Source: Gamsiella multidivaricata (lineage: Eukaryota > Mortierellomycota > Mortierellomycetes > Mortierellales > Mortierellaceae). From it: a stretch of DNA of 64,000 bases. Below the pieces are notes generated by a model, which worked only from the letters and a program-made list of their open reading frames with translations, was not told where the DNA came from and did not search any database. The stretch is from contig NW_026251769.1 in NCBI RefSeq assembly GCF_025024155.1, positions 1 through 64,000 on the forward strand, in the 5' to 3' direction. The translations under genes and the position numbers were made by a program. Shown piece by piece: positions 34,749 through 48,144 of the stretch (position 1 is the stretch's first letter; the number at the start of each line of letters is the position of its first letter).

Positions 34749-35997
34749 TTAAAAGTGGCAGGAGTAAGGAAGAGTCGATTCATCCGCAGGCTCGACAATC
34801 TCCTTGTACCAGAGACGGGGGTCCGTCTCTCCAACACAGGCACCGACGGTCATCACATCATATCCAAGATTCTGGACGTATTCTGCAGCCCAGACGCTGG
34901 TGGCTTCTTGGTAAATACCGCCCATGACCATGGCGTCGCGATCCAGGGTCATGTGAGGAACGCCTCGAACAGCCTCAGCCCACTTGGATGAGAACGATGA
35001 TTGGGTCTGATGTCTATGAACGGAGTACTCGAGGAACTCCTCTTCTATGTCTGATTCCTCTTCATTCTCCTCCTGCTCCCTTTCCTCATTATCGATCTCG
35101 TCTTCTAAAGGCCCATGAGAACCGTCCTCGAGCAGATCGACGTCCCAGAGGATGATGAGGTATCCCATCTCCTCCATAATCTTGCGGACGCGCTTCGAGT
35201 GCTCGCCATATGGTGGTCGCATATACCGGGGAACGACACCGAGGATGCTTCGGAACGCGTCTTCAACCTTGTGCATCTCCTCTCGGATCTCATCGTCTGA
35301 AAGAACCTCAAAGTTGCGGTGAGACCATGGGTGGGCAGCAATCTGGTGCTGGGCCTGAAATGCGCGCTTCAACAGCCTTTGAGACTCGGGGCCTGAAACC
35401 AAAAAAAGGGCGAAAATGTAGAGATATGTTTAGTCTATTTCGATCAGACTGAGAGGGCAAAAGACATACAAAGGGGGGCTTTTTTTTTTTTTTTTTTTTT
35501 GGAATAGGAGATGGATGAATCGATGAATCAATGACTTACGATAGATGCAGTTCCAGTTGTCGCCGTTCATAAAGAAGGTGACCTTGATGCGCTGCTCGTT
35601 CAGGTAGTCGAGCAGTTCATCTGTGAGCTGTCCAGGGCCATCATCGAAGGAGATGGCATAGGAGCTAGGTTTGATACACGAGTTCAAGACCTGGCCAGGG
35701 CGATAGAGGGGGCTGGGTGTTGGTCCTGAGACTGGATATGGGAAGTGGCTGTAGTCGATGATCTGTCGAGTTGAAGGTACTGGTGCCGAGGAAGCTGTTG
35801 GATAAAAAAGAATATCAATTGGTGGCAAATAAAGCAGTTAGGTTTGGGATCGGATAGAGGGGCTGTGGAGGGGGTAGGAGCTCTGGAGTGGGGTGTTTCT
35901 GTGTGGAGAGGGTGGTTTGTTTACCTTGGTGTGTGATTGAGGCTAGGATGGAGCCCAACACAGAGAGGGGGAAGATGGCAGAGCGTGAGATACGCAT
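34749..35997 (-). CDS. Chitin-deacetylase-like polysaccharide deacetylase (CE4) lacking the motif-5 histidine
   Basis: Deduced join: 35997-35925, 35794-35540, 35392-34749; 323 residues. The signal peptide is MRISRSAIFPLSVLGSILAS. NodB-type CE4 enzymes deacetylate chitin with a metal bound by Asp and two His. Present: motif 1 SFDDGP (D75, D76), motif 2 HPWSH (H130, H134), motif 3 RPPYG (168-172), and a motif-4-like LWDVD (191-195). Unusual: about 40 highly acidic residues (EDEIDNEEREQEENEEESD region, about 198-235) are inserted after motif 4. Motif 5, normally Leu-x-His with the catalytic His, reads MVMGGIYQEAT, so the His is absent although the flanking GYDVMTVGACVGE block is conserved. Metal and chitin binding may persist with reduced or no catalysis. 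The motif assignments are seen; the consequence is inferred. Confidence 0.85.
35480..35500. repeat. Poly(T) tract of 21 nt in the deacetylase intron
   Basis: T run on plus (A on sense) inside the intron between exons 2 and 3. Confidence 0.9.
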
Positions 35998-37352
35998 TCA
36001 GGAGGAGGAGGGATATGTAGTGGGCGGTGGTGGCGGTAGGTGTAAAAGTTGTTGTTGTAGTCGCAGTAGCAGTAGTGGTAGTAATAGTAGTCGTAGTGTG
36101 TATACGTATGTGTGTGAGTGAGTGAGAGAGAGAGAGGGGAGAGATACGAGTATAGCGGAGACTAGTGTACAGCAAAGATATGGGGAAAAAAAAGAAGAGG
36201 GAGAAGTGGGGGTTTCCTTGCAGGGCGCGGTCTTTTTATATATCTGATAGAAAAGATAAAGAGATAAAAAATAGGGTCAACACAACGCAGCAGCATGCGG
36301 TCATGCCAAAGTCAGGCTGTCATCATTCCGAGGACAGCAGAACCCAAAGGAAGCCAAGACCAGCCTAAGACGAACCATAAAAATTATCCGCGCGGGATGG
36401 CAGTGCACGAGCTGCCACCCATTGGACGACAGCGTCCGAATGCTCCGCCCGCGGGCCACAGACCGCAGATCAGAGGCCAAAAATAGACGTCTTCCCTCGC
36501 CCCCTGTCGACTGTGTCGAATGCCGGCAAACAAGGTTGTTGTTGCTGAAGAATGACGCGCATTTCTATCCCTTTTCCAACCCCTCAAAACATCGCCACTA
36601 AAACTTCGCCACTAAATTGTCTCCTTGCGCTGGACCAGCACAGCAGCACCCGACATCGCCACCTGCTGTCCTCCATGCTGCTGCCGCTGACCAATTAGCC
36701 CCCCGCCCGACTGCTGTGCCTAACTCATCCATACCCCTAACTCGGGCCAATTTGCACCAGACTCAAACTGCAGTCAAAATAACCGAGCAATATACTCTAG
36801 TCTATATCCCATCACGCCCATGGTCACTAACTCTGTTACAGCGCATATACCGTTCTACCCCTACTGCTCTTCCGTCGCCGTTTTTCCAGAGCACGTCTCA
36901 CCACAAGCACCCTCGTTTCAAGTTTCAATAATGGCTCGACATACATTGCTCAAGCACATAAAACGAGCATGGCGCCTCCTGTCTTTCTCATGGTACCCTT
37001 CAGTATACTATCCAAACATCAATCTTCCCTCCACCCAGGTACATCAAATTGCAATCCACTATCAGGTTCTCCGTCGTTTCGTTTCGTTAATATTTATTAC
37101 ATGTGTTGGGATGTGTAGGTTACATTTTTTTTTTTTGTTACTTATGCCAAGTAAAGAACCAAAGGTACAGAAGGGAGGAGCCAGCACATCCCACCCCACC
37201 CTTGCACCCAAGTCCTGTCATTCTTTCTCTCTCTCTTTCACCTTCCGCCATCGTACTTGTCTGTATTGCATCACAGCACTCCTTCATAGCCTGCTACTCC
37301 AACTCCTTTATAGCCTCATCCTGTCGTTGATACCACTCCACGCTGCCTTGCC
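35998..37352. other. Intergenic with microsatellites (GTT/GTA, TG, GA) upstream of the deacetylase gene
   Basis: From 36040 to 36150 the plus strand runs through GTTGTTGT, GCAGTAGTGGTAGTA, GTGTGTGAGTGAGTGA and GAGAGAGAGAG repeats, in the deacetylase promoter. From 36600 to 37350 short plus ORFs exist without recognisable domains; the sequence is C/T-rich at 37200-37260. Confidence 0.45.
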
Positions 37353-37713
37353 TTAATAGCCCGTCTCCACCTTGGCACCGAACAGCCTTAGGACCTCAAA
37401 GATGGCTCCGCCGCACATGACGATGAGCAAGAGTCCGACCATGTAAGGGCTCACAGGTGCCTTCTTGCCGACTTTTTTCTCGGATTGGGACGAGGGCTTG
37501 ACATGGCCACGCTTAGTCACATTCGCCTGGTACTTGGCTGTTAAAAAGAAAATGCATGTGTGCAGAAATTGAGGGTATGCCCTGCATTAGAAAACGTATT
37601 CGTTCATTGCTGTCCTTTCTTTCTTTCTTTTGTAGTCGGTCCTCCATCAGAGTCGTTATTCTGTTCACCTTACCGTTGCGGGCACGGATAACGGGGGATG
37701 TTGCGGTGGCCAT
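37353..37713 (-). CDS. SERP1: Stress-associated ER protein SERP1/RAMP4 (Ysy6) homologue
   Basis: Two exons, 37713-37674 and 37537-37353, 74 residues. RAMP4 is a tail-anchored ribosome/translocon-associated protein that stabilises nascent membrane proteins under ER stress. The family pattern is complete: a basic N-terminus (SPVIRARNAKYQANVTKRGH, matching human RMANEKHSKNITQRG), a charged linker ending KKAPVSPYMVG, and one C-terminal TM segment (LLLIVMCGGAIFEVLRLFG) with a short lumenal tail. The intron has a CTTTCTTTCTTT block. The gene is short enough to be missed by length filters. Confidence 0.9.
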
Positions 37714-38172
37714 AGTTTATAAGAGATGGATGTGTTGCTGAGAGTGTGCAGAGAGAGGGTTTGTGTATGGAGGTCAAGCGGTGGTACTATTGAAAGTTAT
37801 GTCCTGTGCTCCTCGTATGTCTTTGCGGATCGAATTGGTCAGGGTTATGTTGGTGTCAGATTCAGTGCTGAGAATGAGAATGAGAAGAGTAGTGGAAGGA
37901 AGAGAGAAAGAGAACGAGAACGAACGAGAGATATATAAAAAAAAAAGCTGGTTTGATGCGTGGAAGCGCTTTAGTGGGCGAAATAAATGAATGGTTATTT
38001 TTATTCTGACAAGGGGGAAGAGAGACCTTGCAGCGCTTGATTGGTCGAGAACTAGGGCGCCCTCTCGTGCCGAAAATGTGGAGAACCCATGTGCAAACAG
38101 CAAAATTATCGGCTTCATTTCATTCTATTAAGTTGTTTGCACTGGTTCTGCTCTGTTGTGCTCAACACCCTA
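37714..38172. other. Intergenic; nothing recognised
   Basis: Promoter of SERP1 and 3' region of the thioesterase gene on the same strand. A GAAAGAGAACGAGAACGA purine stretch lies at about 37900-37930. Confidence 0.45.
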
Positions 38173-39785
38173 CTACAACTTGGGCTCCACTGGGTTGGTC
38201 CTCAGGCGCACAACTCCCTCCTGTGCAACAGACACTGCCAACGTGCCGTCCTCCTTGTAGATCCTTCCAAATGTCAATCCACGATCGCAGCCCGATCGAG
38301 GACTAGAGAGGGGGGAAGAAAAGATAAAGCATTTTTAATGCAGCGGGTCAGTATCCCACCTACTATTCGCTATGCCATCAAAAGAAGGAGCAGGGCAGCA
38401 TAGTTACCTCTCGCACACATAGAGCATCCACTCGTCGGCACGGAATGGAGAATGGAACCACATCGAGTGGTCCAACGACGCCATCATCGTAATCCTGGGA
38501 TTGGGTCCAAGGCGCGAGAACCAGGTCGCACCATGGGCCAGGGGCACAGTTCCCAGCAAGTTGTGGTCTGAGCCATATGCAACCACGCACTGATGCAATG
38601 CCAAGGCATCGCCAAGCTTGCCCTTGCATTTGATCCAGAACGTTTGCTCCGTACGCTTGGGTGGATTCGTAATATCCTTCAGGCTGTGCGTCCGCGTGTC
38701 CTTGAAATCCAACGCCACGGGCTACACATACAACAAGAACCCGGCAAAATAAAAATAAATATGTGCATCACGACAGCAGCAGTGCTGTTTCATACAGCCA
38801 GGAGAAGTGGATATCTGCTCCTTTACCTCTGCGAGGCGCAGCTTGAGGATCTCGGTAAACTTCTCAGGGACCTTAGGATTGTCAATCATGGACTTCAAGA
38901 GCTCTTCTTGACTTGGCAGTGTGCTATGATGAGGCACATTGGGCATGGGATACTGATGGCTCGGAGCATTTGGGGCTGGGACCTGGAAGCTAGCCGTGCA
39001 CACAAAGATGGCTTTGCCACGTTGCTTTGCCGTAACAGTTCTGGTGCAGTATGATTTTCCTGTGGAGTAGAAGAAAAATATAGTAAATGGAGAAGCAAGC
39101 ATGAGCGTGAGATATTAGCTCTCCACAAATGCTGGAAAGTCCGCTCAATTAATACCGATATCCATTCCTTACCGTCTCTTAGACGCTCCACATGATACAG
39201 AATGGGGATCGAGTGATCTCCAGGCAGGAGAAAGTACGAGTGCAGGGACTAGAAAGGATGAACGAAGAAGCAGAAGACGATGTTTAATACATCTTTAAAG
39301 ATAGCAACGACATCCTAGAGCACTCAGCTGTCAATTGTAATGGATGCCGTTTACTTACATGGACAGAATAGTTGTTGGATACAGTGTTCGTGGCTGCAAC
39401 CAAGGCCTGACCGACAACATTACCGCCTACAAGTTGCCAAGGAGAGGCATTGGGAATTAGGCATATAATATCTCTCACGACTTCGAGCACAGCTATGCAG
39501 TCAACAAGTATGAAAGCGATTGCTATACACACCAAAGACACCTCGGGCACCCATAGGCAGCCAGAGTTTCTTGGATCGGTAAAGATCCTTATCGATTTCC
39601 TCGAGATCGAGCATGCCCTCGATAATGGTGTTGTCTACGGAATTGAAATAGTGCAGAAGTCGTAAGAACACAGTCAGTGTCACTCAGTCGGTATACGTGA
39701 AGGCGATCCGCTTTGAGGAATGCAAGTTTGGAGCTAACATACTAGTTTCCCCATCTGGGGTAGGTGGTGCTGTAGTAGACGACAT
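38173..39785 (-). CDS. Peroxisomal-type acyl-CoA thioesterase II (TesB/ACOT8)
   Basis: Seven-exon join: 39785-39743, 39634-39533, 39426-39359, 39248-39173, 39059-38827, 38721-38408, 38302-38173; 321 residues. TesB/ACOT8 enzymes hydrolyse medium- and long-chain acyl-CoA using two fused hot-dog domains. Domain 1 shows ARGVFGGNVVGQALVAATNT, SLHSYFLLPGDHSIPILYHV and SYCTRTVTAKQRGKAIFVCT. Domain 2 shows the conserved SLDHSMWFHSPFRADEWMLY with the catalytic Asp-His pair, followed by CESPRSGCDRGLTFGRIY and LAVSVAQEGVVR. The C-terminus is EPKL: PKL is an acceptable variant of the PTS1 peroxisome signal, in keeping with ACOT8. All exon phases agree. A Pex26-like gene lies about 3.6 kb downstream on plus, without evidence of co-regulation. 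Confidence 0.9.
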
Positions 39786-41407
39786 TCAGAGAGGAGAGGG
39801 GATGGTTGAAAGTGAATGCGATGTCTGAAAGTTGCATGGAAAGAGAGAATCAATGGGGGCCACCTATGCTGCAGCGCACACCTTCGGTCTCACACGCGGT
39901 ATGCGGTATTCCCTGAGCCGAGGTACATGCCATTTACAGTCTTAGGTTAAACACTGAGACTCCGAGGTGCCGCAATTGAACCCTCAACAGTTGGGTCATC
40001 TTATCGGGCAAATATTACTCTTACGCTTCACTGCTGACGGTCGTGCTGCCCCCATCGGTCCATCGCTCGCCGGCATATTCTTCGCCGATGTCAACAGGAA
40101 CTACGCAGACTGGTGGAAATGTCCTCCCAGCAGAGGTGCTGCAGAAGAGCGCAAACACGGCCCTCGACCTGTAGAATTCAAGATCGAGGACGGGGGGGCT
40201 ACTTCAGCACTCGGTCGATTATAATTTTCAGCGGAAGCTTGAATGTACCCTCGTTCCTTTTTATCCAGTCAGCAGTGCCTCATACATTCTCTGGAGACTA
40301 AAAAGCGCGATCTAGAGAGCTATATGGCCTTTAAAATCCTTTTCCTAGAACTGCTGCAAATTACGCGACCAGCATTCGCGCCGTCGACGTGCCTGAGAAA
40401 CGGGCCAGGGTTGCGAGTGAACGACACATTCGCATTATTCAACAAGGGCATACCAGGATAATGAGGAAAAAAAACTCGTCGGAAAAAAAAAATGGCTTCG
40501 ACTTTGCATCATTCCTGTATACACACTGTCTTATATAGCTTTAATCGAGCAATCTCCTCGACCATTGTCAAGATCCATACACCCCAAGCCATACCCAGCT
40601 CCCCTCGTTGTAGTTTATCTGAACCAAGTAGACTCATATGCGGAGAGAAATACGCTGATGCGGATGTTGCGCACCCGCCAGCAAACGCAGTTATCACTGA
40701 ACCCATCATGAACCTCGTGCTGACCTTTATTGCCATCCTTTGTCCACGGTTTCGGTTACCGATCCGTCTCTGTCATGTTGACACCATGTATCCGATGGTC
40801 CTTCGGTCTAGCGCCTCCTACCATGAATGGAGCCTTCCTAGTCTACGAGATGTTGGAGAGGGGACTAAAGCAGGTTCATGGAGTACTTTATGCTGCCTCG
40901 GCGATTGTCTTTGATTCGCATGGCACTGATGGCCAATAACGAGAACAAGTACTAATCAGTGTATACTGATGACTATGGAGTTGAGGATCTACGGCCGAAT
41001 TTGGGCCCATGCAGATCGATCAGATGAAAATATGTTGACGCATTAGCAGACCGGGCGAAGCGCGAACGGACGCACGAGCGGCGCAGCAAGATCCTTGTGC
41101 GATTGAATGAGAGTAGTTTCGCTAGGTATTTGTGGCATATCTGATGTATGTAGGATCCTTTTGGAGCATGCACGAAGAAAAGAACGAGGGTGCTGGTTGT
41201 GGATCAGTCTGGGGCGAGGGTACTTGTCTCTTTATCACAGCATCAAGATAAAGATTAGATCGCCCGATCTTTGAGTGTGGGGAAGAGAAATGGCAGGTCA
41301 CAGCACTGTGCCTAACATTCGAATAAAGACTTGACCCCTGCGCCTTCTTTCTCTCCATCGCTCTCCTTGATTCCTTCTCATTCACGCAGACGAAACCAAC
41401 CTTCGCC
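39786..41407. other. Intergenic, 1.6 kb, no supported gene
   Basis: Several plus ORFs (39967-40224, 40492-40914) and a minus ORF (40736-40509) are present, but none has a recognisable motif, a splice pattern or a plausible start context. They may be relics. An AAAAAAAA-rich stretch lies at 40470-40490. Confidence 0.4.
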
Positions 41408-43239
<1,832 letters not shown>

Positions 43240-43404
43240 TTTCAGTAGTTCGTAGTCTATCTTGCAATGCGGGTCTCAATACATCCGGAAAATGATCGGC
43301 CTATCCATTTTGAGTTCTCTTTGTCTCCGGGGGGCAATTGGGTGTTCTGCATTTTTCTTCCTCTCCACATTCACACTTGCTCGACGGGACTGACTTGACT
43401 CACC

Positions 43405-45182
43405 ATGCCTCCATCAACACAAACCCTCCATCAGTCCTCCGCCTCTCCATCACTCTCCTCCGCCTCTCCATCACTCTCCTCCGCCGGCACCGGCACCTCC
43501 ACACCCACTCTGTCGGACTCCTTTTACGGAGACAGCACACACCAACCACCGGCACAGATCCTCGTATTATACCACAAGGCAACCTCAACCTTCTTGCTCC
43601 GCCAGCTTGCAACCGCCTACTCGACCAGTTTAGAGGCCCTCGAGCTACTAGCGAGGACCAACCAGGAGTATGGACTAGACCATTCCGACAACATCTCCAC
43701 CCGGCGGACCTTCTTTGTGATGAAGCAGAAGCTGTGGATTCTGCACACGACGATCTTTGGGGCGGTGCTGTCGGATCGGACGGCTGCAGCAGCGGTGGCG
43801 GCAGGATCGGAGCGCGACCGTTATCGCCATCACCAGCATCACAAACAGCAGCAACAGCAGCAGCAGCAGCACCCGAGCAGTGGCCGTGGAATCGTCAATG
43901 GTGTAAAGAAAAGGATTTCGGGCTCGTCGAATAAGGACAGTTCAGAAAAGTTGGTGAAGGATCTGTGGAGGCGACTGGTGGAGGATTATGGTGGACAGGA
44001 GGGTGATGTCGACGGACAAGTTATGGTACTATTGTAAGTCTTTGTTGCTATGGCACTTCAGCCCTTTCTTTTTTTTTTTTTTTTTTTTTTTGTTCGTTCA
44101 TTTTTCAGCTGACAAAAAGATACTTGCCTATGGATTTGATAACTTCAGTACGTTGCTATGCATCAACCAAAAGTTGTACGCATTGGCACGGCAGATCGTA
44201 GAGTCGTACTTGGGTACCATCCCAGAGGGGATGCTCATCCATCTTGAGACTGCAGCCGGTGTCTCTCTGGACCATAGCGTCGCTGGTGGTCAAAATAAGG
44301 ATCCGCTGATGACGAATTATGAGCGATTGGTGGAGTTGTATCTGATCCATGTCCTGGCCAAGCTGAGTGAATGGGACTATGCAGCCGAGTTTCTGCAGTA
44401 CAACAGCATCTTATCAGACTCTTGCAAGAAGGTACACATTCATGAGTGTTTGCTTGCTTTGGTTGTCATATTCGTTCTTTTTTTATTTTTTAACAATGAC
44501 CATACAACTTTCAAATGCATTTGCATTCTGCTTGTACCATCTGGGATCAACTGGATATCTGTAGACATATAGGAAGATCCTGGACAGGTTGCATGAAAAG
44601 TCATTGAGACCCAAGAAGACAGTGTCGGCAACAAAGAAACAGATTGCTTCGGATGCAGAGCAGTTCGGAACAACGAGATCGCTGTTGAACTCGGGGTCCC
44701 CATCGGGTGCTTCGACCTCTATATCCTCACCGACACTTTCCTCGGCCTCGACCATGGACTCACTAGCGGGGTCCCAGACATTGGAACCCCGGACAACGGT
44801 GAATGGATCGTTGTCACACAAGGGCTTGCCTTCTTTGTCTGCGGATGTGGACGACCTCAAAGCTTCAGTATCATCGTTACCGAACAACAGTGCGCGTACA
44901 AAGATGGCAGTTGTGTCGGAGGAGTCAATCATGACTCCCTCGACTTCAGAGCTGACAGTGTCATGGCAGGGTCGGATGATGTTGCTGTTGCAGCATTATG
45001 TGGATCTGATCAAGAATGCGTCGAAAAAAATGGGAACCAGTCAGTTGATGATCGTAGTTGGGCTGGTGGTCTTTCTGGGTACGGTTTCGAGGAACAGGAC
45101 GAGGGCGTCCGCGTACCTGAAGACGGGGATGGCCAAGGTGATGGATACGGTCAAGATGGGCACTACGGTCACGAGTATCTGA
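43405..45182 (+). CDS. Tail-anchored protein, probable Pex26/Pex15-like peroxisomal AAA anchor
   Basis: Deduced join: 43405-44002, 44109-44431, 44565-45182; 512 residues. The first donor (GTGATG at 44003) was chosen because it gives the only open phase; a better-looking GTAAGT at 44034 would cause a stop. The N-terminus is Ser/Pro-rich, then helices (FLLRQLATAYSTSLEALELL, FFVMKQKLWILHTTIFGAVL), a His/Gln tract (HHKQQQQQQQQHP), more helices (LVELYLIHVLAKLSEWDYAA), a Ser/Thr-rich linker and one C-terminal TM (QLMIVVGLVVFLGTVSRNRT) with a basic tail ending VKMGTTVTSI. Pex26/Pex15 recruit the Pex1-Pex6 ATPase to peroxisomes; helical repeats plus tail anchor fit, but the identity rests on architecture and a remembered fungal tail pattern. 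Confidence 0.5.
44069..44091. repeat. Poly(T) tract of 23 nt before an intron acceptor
   Basis: T run on sense immediately upstream of the acceptor at TTTTTCAG (44108); it could act as an extended polypyrimidine tract. Confidence 0.9.
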
Positions 45183-45931
45183 ACCACTGCAAGTGTTCAT
45201 TCATACGATCAAACCATTGAAGCTTGCGATGCGATGCGATGCGATGCGGTGCAAGAAGCAAAACATGACAGTAGCAATAATAATCTACGATGATGATAAT
45301 AATAAAATAGCATGTCTGCATGTATGCCCACCAGTGGCATTTTTATCCCCCGCATTACTCGGGCTCCTCTTCTGCCCATTTGTATTCCCTCCCCTGTTGA
45401 ATTATGAATCGTACGATAACAATGACTTCAAAGTGGCCTGTTCACGCCTTTTGACTGGCGACAACAGTGACAGAATCGGATGACCCTTCCCTCGCTTTTT
45501 CACTCCTCTTTCACCCCTCTTTCATATCATTCTTTCCTCCCTCACCTTCCATACCTTCCTTTACACCTACACCATCATACACAGATCTCCCAGGATACTT
45601 CCTCTCTCTCACATACACATACGCATTCTTTCATTCTTCACCGCAGCTGTGTCGCTCGGTTCGACTGCCAGCCCAGGTATCGGAATCGCCCCCCCGCTCC
45701 TCCTCCTCTTCCCAACCCTCTCCACATCCGCACACATTCACACATGTCCCTGGGAATATATTCCACACCATCCATTTGGAGAAGACAATCAACTAACATC
45801 CCCTTTTCATCCCTGACATGCTTCCCCTCTCTCCTCTTCCTTCTTACTTTACTTTTACGTTGCTCTACTTTAGTGTGCTTTACTTTACTTTTACGTTATC
45901 TCAAGAGCTTGCCTTGACACTCGTTTAAAGC
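45183..45931. other. Intergenic; GATGC pentamer repeat and long pyrimidine-rich leader
   Basis: Five GATGC-type units occur at about 45228-45252. From 45480 to 45900 the plus strand is strongly C/T-rich (CTCTTTCACCCCTCTTTC-like blocks), a probable promoter and 5' leader for the START gene. Confidence 0.55.
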
Positions 45932-47485
45932 ATGGTCGACACGACGCAGTCGCCGCTGGCGATGCTTGTCCTCATCACGCCCTACACCATCCTCTACTTC
46001 TTCAACCAGCGTGAGTATTATTATATTATTATTATCATTGAAACCAACAACAACAGCAGCAACAGCTGCGCATTCCATATATGTTAATGCCTATGGCTAA
46101 ATCGCAATTATCCATACGCGGCAACAATTACAATTAGTGTTCCTACACGGGATTCTCGACAAGGTTCATTATCTGTTTTTCGAACTCATCTTTGTCCTCG
46201 CCTTCCGCAAGGTCTTTGGCCTGCCCGATCTCACGGACCGGCTCTTTCCCTCGCACCCGCAACTCAGCGGACCGATCAACATCCAGTCTGTCGAGGGTCT
46301 GCAGCCGGTCAAGACCACGCTTGCCAGCCCTGCGGTGATCGCGACAGCGGCGGCGGCTACAACGACCACAACGGTCGCCACTACGGAGACAAGGACAGTG
46401 GTGGACGCGACAGCCGTCAGGTCGACGACTCCTCACGAAGGCGTTGTCAGCACTGTCCAGGGAGCGGACCTGACAGTCAAGAAGTTGGCTATTCAGGCTC
46501 CTACCACGACTTTGGCTGTCAGCAAAACAAAAGGAAAAGAAGATGGTCCGTTTGCGAAAGAACTCGCGGCGATGGAGAAGAAATTCATGGATTACATCGA
46601 TCACACCGAGATCTGGGAAAAGGTCTACGAGGACAACTCCGTCAAGGCCTCAAACAACACGAACGACTCGACAGGATGGATCCAAGTCTTTCAGTATAAG
46701 AGCCGACCGATGTGTTACAAGATCATCGCCTACATGAATAACACCCCCGCCGTCACCTTTGACACACTCTGTGATTTGAGCCGGCGATCAGAGTGGGACC
46801 CCATGTGCGTCGAGGCACGGGTTCTGGAGGAAGTCGCACCGGGGACGACCGTGCAGTATGTCCGGACAAAGGCTGTTTGGCCGACAGCATCGAGAGATAC
46901 AGTTGTATTGGGGACTATCAAGGATCTGGGCACCAAAGGGTTGTTCATGGTGAACGCCAGTATTGAGCACCCGAGCATGCCAGAGCGAGTGAAGGAGAAG
47001 ATCGTGAGGATGGAGACGGCTGTGGCGGGACATATTATCACACCAGAGGAGGGTAATCGGTGCAAGCTGATCCAGATCTTGGACGCAGATCTAAAAGGCT
47101 GGATCCCGGATAAGGTCATTCAGATGGGTAGGTGAAAAAAAAAAAAAAAAAAAAAAAAAAAAGCATTGTTGCCGCTGGACATCAGGATAACAGTGATGTT
47201 TGACTGCATTGGTTAACATCGAACTCGTCATCTTTTTTTTTTTTTTGTTTGTTTGTTTTAATTGATATATATATATAGTTTCAACAAAAGCGGTACCGGA
47301 TGGACTTCGGGCTGTCAATGGACTGATTCCCAAGACCCAGCTGTACTTCCAGTCGGAGGTGCTTGTTAAGGCTGCCAAGGCGCAGATGGAGCTCGATTCA
47401 ACCTTGGTAGAATCACGATCTGGATATAATTCTGGAGAGTCCATGCTACTCGAAGGCCGTGCACAGCAACAGCAACGACAGCAGC

Positions 47486-47582
<97 letters not shown>

Positions 47583-48144
47583 GCAACAGCAGCAACAGCA
47601 GCAACAGCAACAGCAACAGGAACAGCAACAACAACAGTGGCAGCTGACGATTGAGGATATGGATCCAGAGGACGAACCCTTGGCAGAAGAGGAAGTTCAG
47701 AACCAGGAGGACACAGATCTTGAGGCTGTTACTGAAACAGAAGCAGAGCGCATACATTCTCTGAGGAGGCCACTGAGCACGGGAGATATATCGTCGGAGA
47801 CGCTCTCTGAACGTGTGCTGGCTTTCGAGGCCGAGCTTGGGATGGATCGAAGGGACCGGGGCAATAACTCTGTGCGGTCACGACAGCATCCGAGGAAGGA
47901 CTCTGTCCACAGCGATGTCAACACGCGGATTGCTGGGAGCAGTGGCAAGAAGACCACACAACATCCCTCGTCTGTGGGGGCATTGGAGAAGACAAAGGGA
48001 GCTGGAGGTTCTTTCCGAATGTTTTGGGAGGGTATCAAGGAAAACCTGGGGTTTGGACTCGGAGGCAAGGCGAACAAGATCCTGGTAGCGGTGATTGTGA
48101 TTGCGGTGTTGGGGTCGAGCGTGGCGAAACTGAAGCGACGCTGA
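45932..48144 (+). CDS. START-domain lipid-binding membrane protein with polyglutamine tract
   Basis: Three exons: 45932-46010, 46138-47127, 47279-48144; 644 residues. An N-terminal hydrophobic segment (LAMLVLITPYTILYFFNQ) and a second one (YLFFELIFVLAFRKVFG) suggest membrane insertion. The START-like domain spans about 165-390: WIQVFQYKSRPMCYKIIAYM, FDTLCDLSRRSEWDPMCVEA, YVRTKAVWPTASRDTVVLGT, CKLIQILDADLKGWIPDKVI. A Gln tract of roughly 50 residues (47464-47637; CAA-pure first, CAG/CAA-mixed later) follows, then an acidic linker, a charged region and a C-terminal TM (ILVAVIVIAVLGSSVA) with KLKRR at the end, which may act as an ER-retention tail. START domains bind sterols or phospholipids. 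Ligand unknown. The second intron has both a 28-nt A run and a 14-nt T run. Confidence 0.82.
47135..47162. repeat. Poly(A) tract of 28 nt at the start of a START-gene intron
   Basis: Begins eight bases after the GTAGGTG donor; the same intron also carries 14 T at 47233-47246 and a TA dinucleotide tract before the acceptor. Confidence 0.9.
47464..47637. repeat. Polyglutamine-coding CAA/CAG array
   Basis: Within the third START-gene exon. Pure CAA units dominate 47485-47550, mixed CAG/CAA units follow to about 47637. Likely length-polymorphic. Confidence 0.9.

Noticed and set aside
44034..44039. GTAAGT donor for the first intron of the Pex26-like gene
   Set aside because: Although a better consensus, joining it to the only good acceptor gives an immediate TGA; the GTGATG donor at 44003 keeps the frame.
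47446..47757. Poly-leucine ORF on the minus strand
   Set aside because: Antisense of the polyglutamine array.
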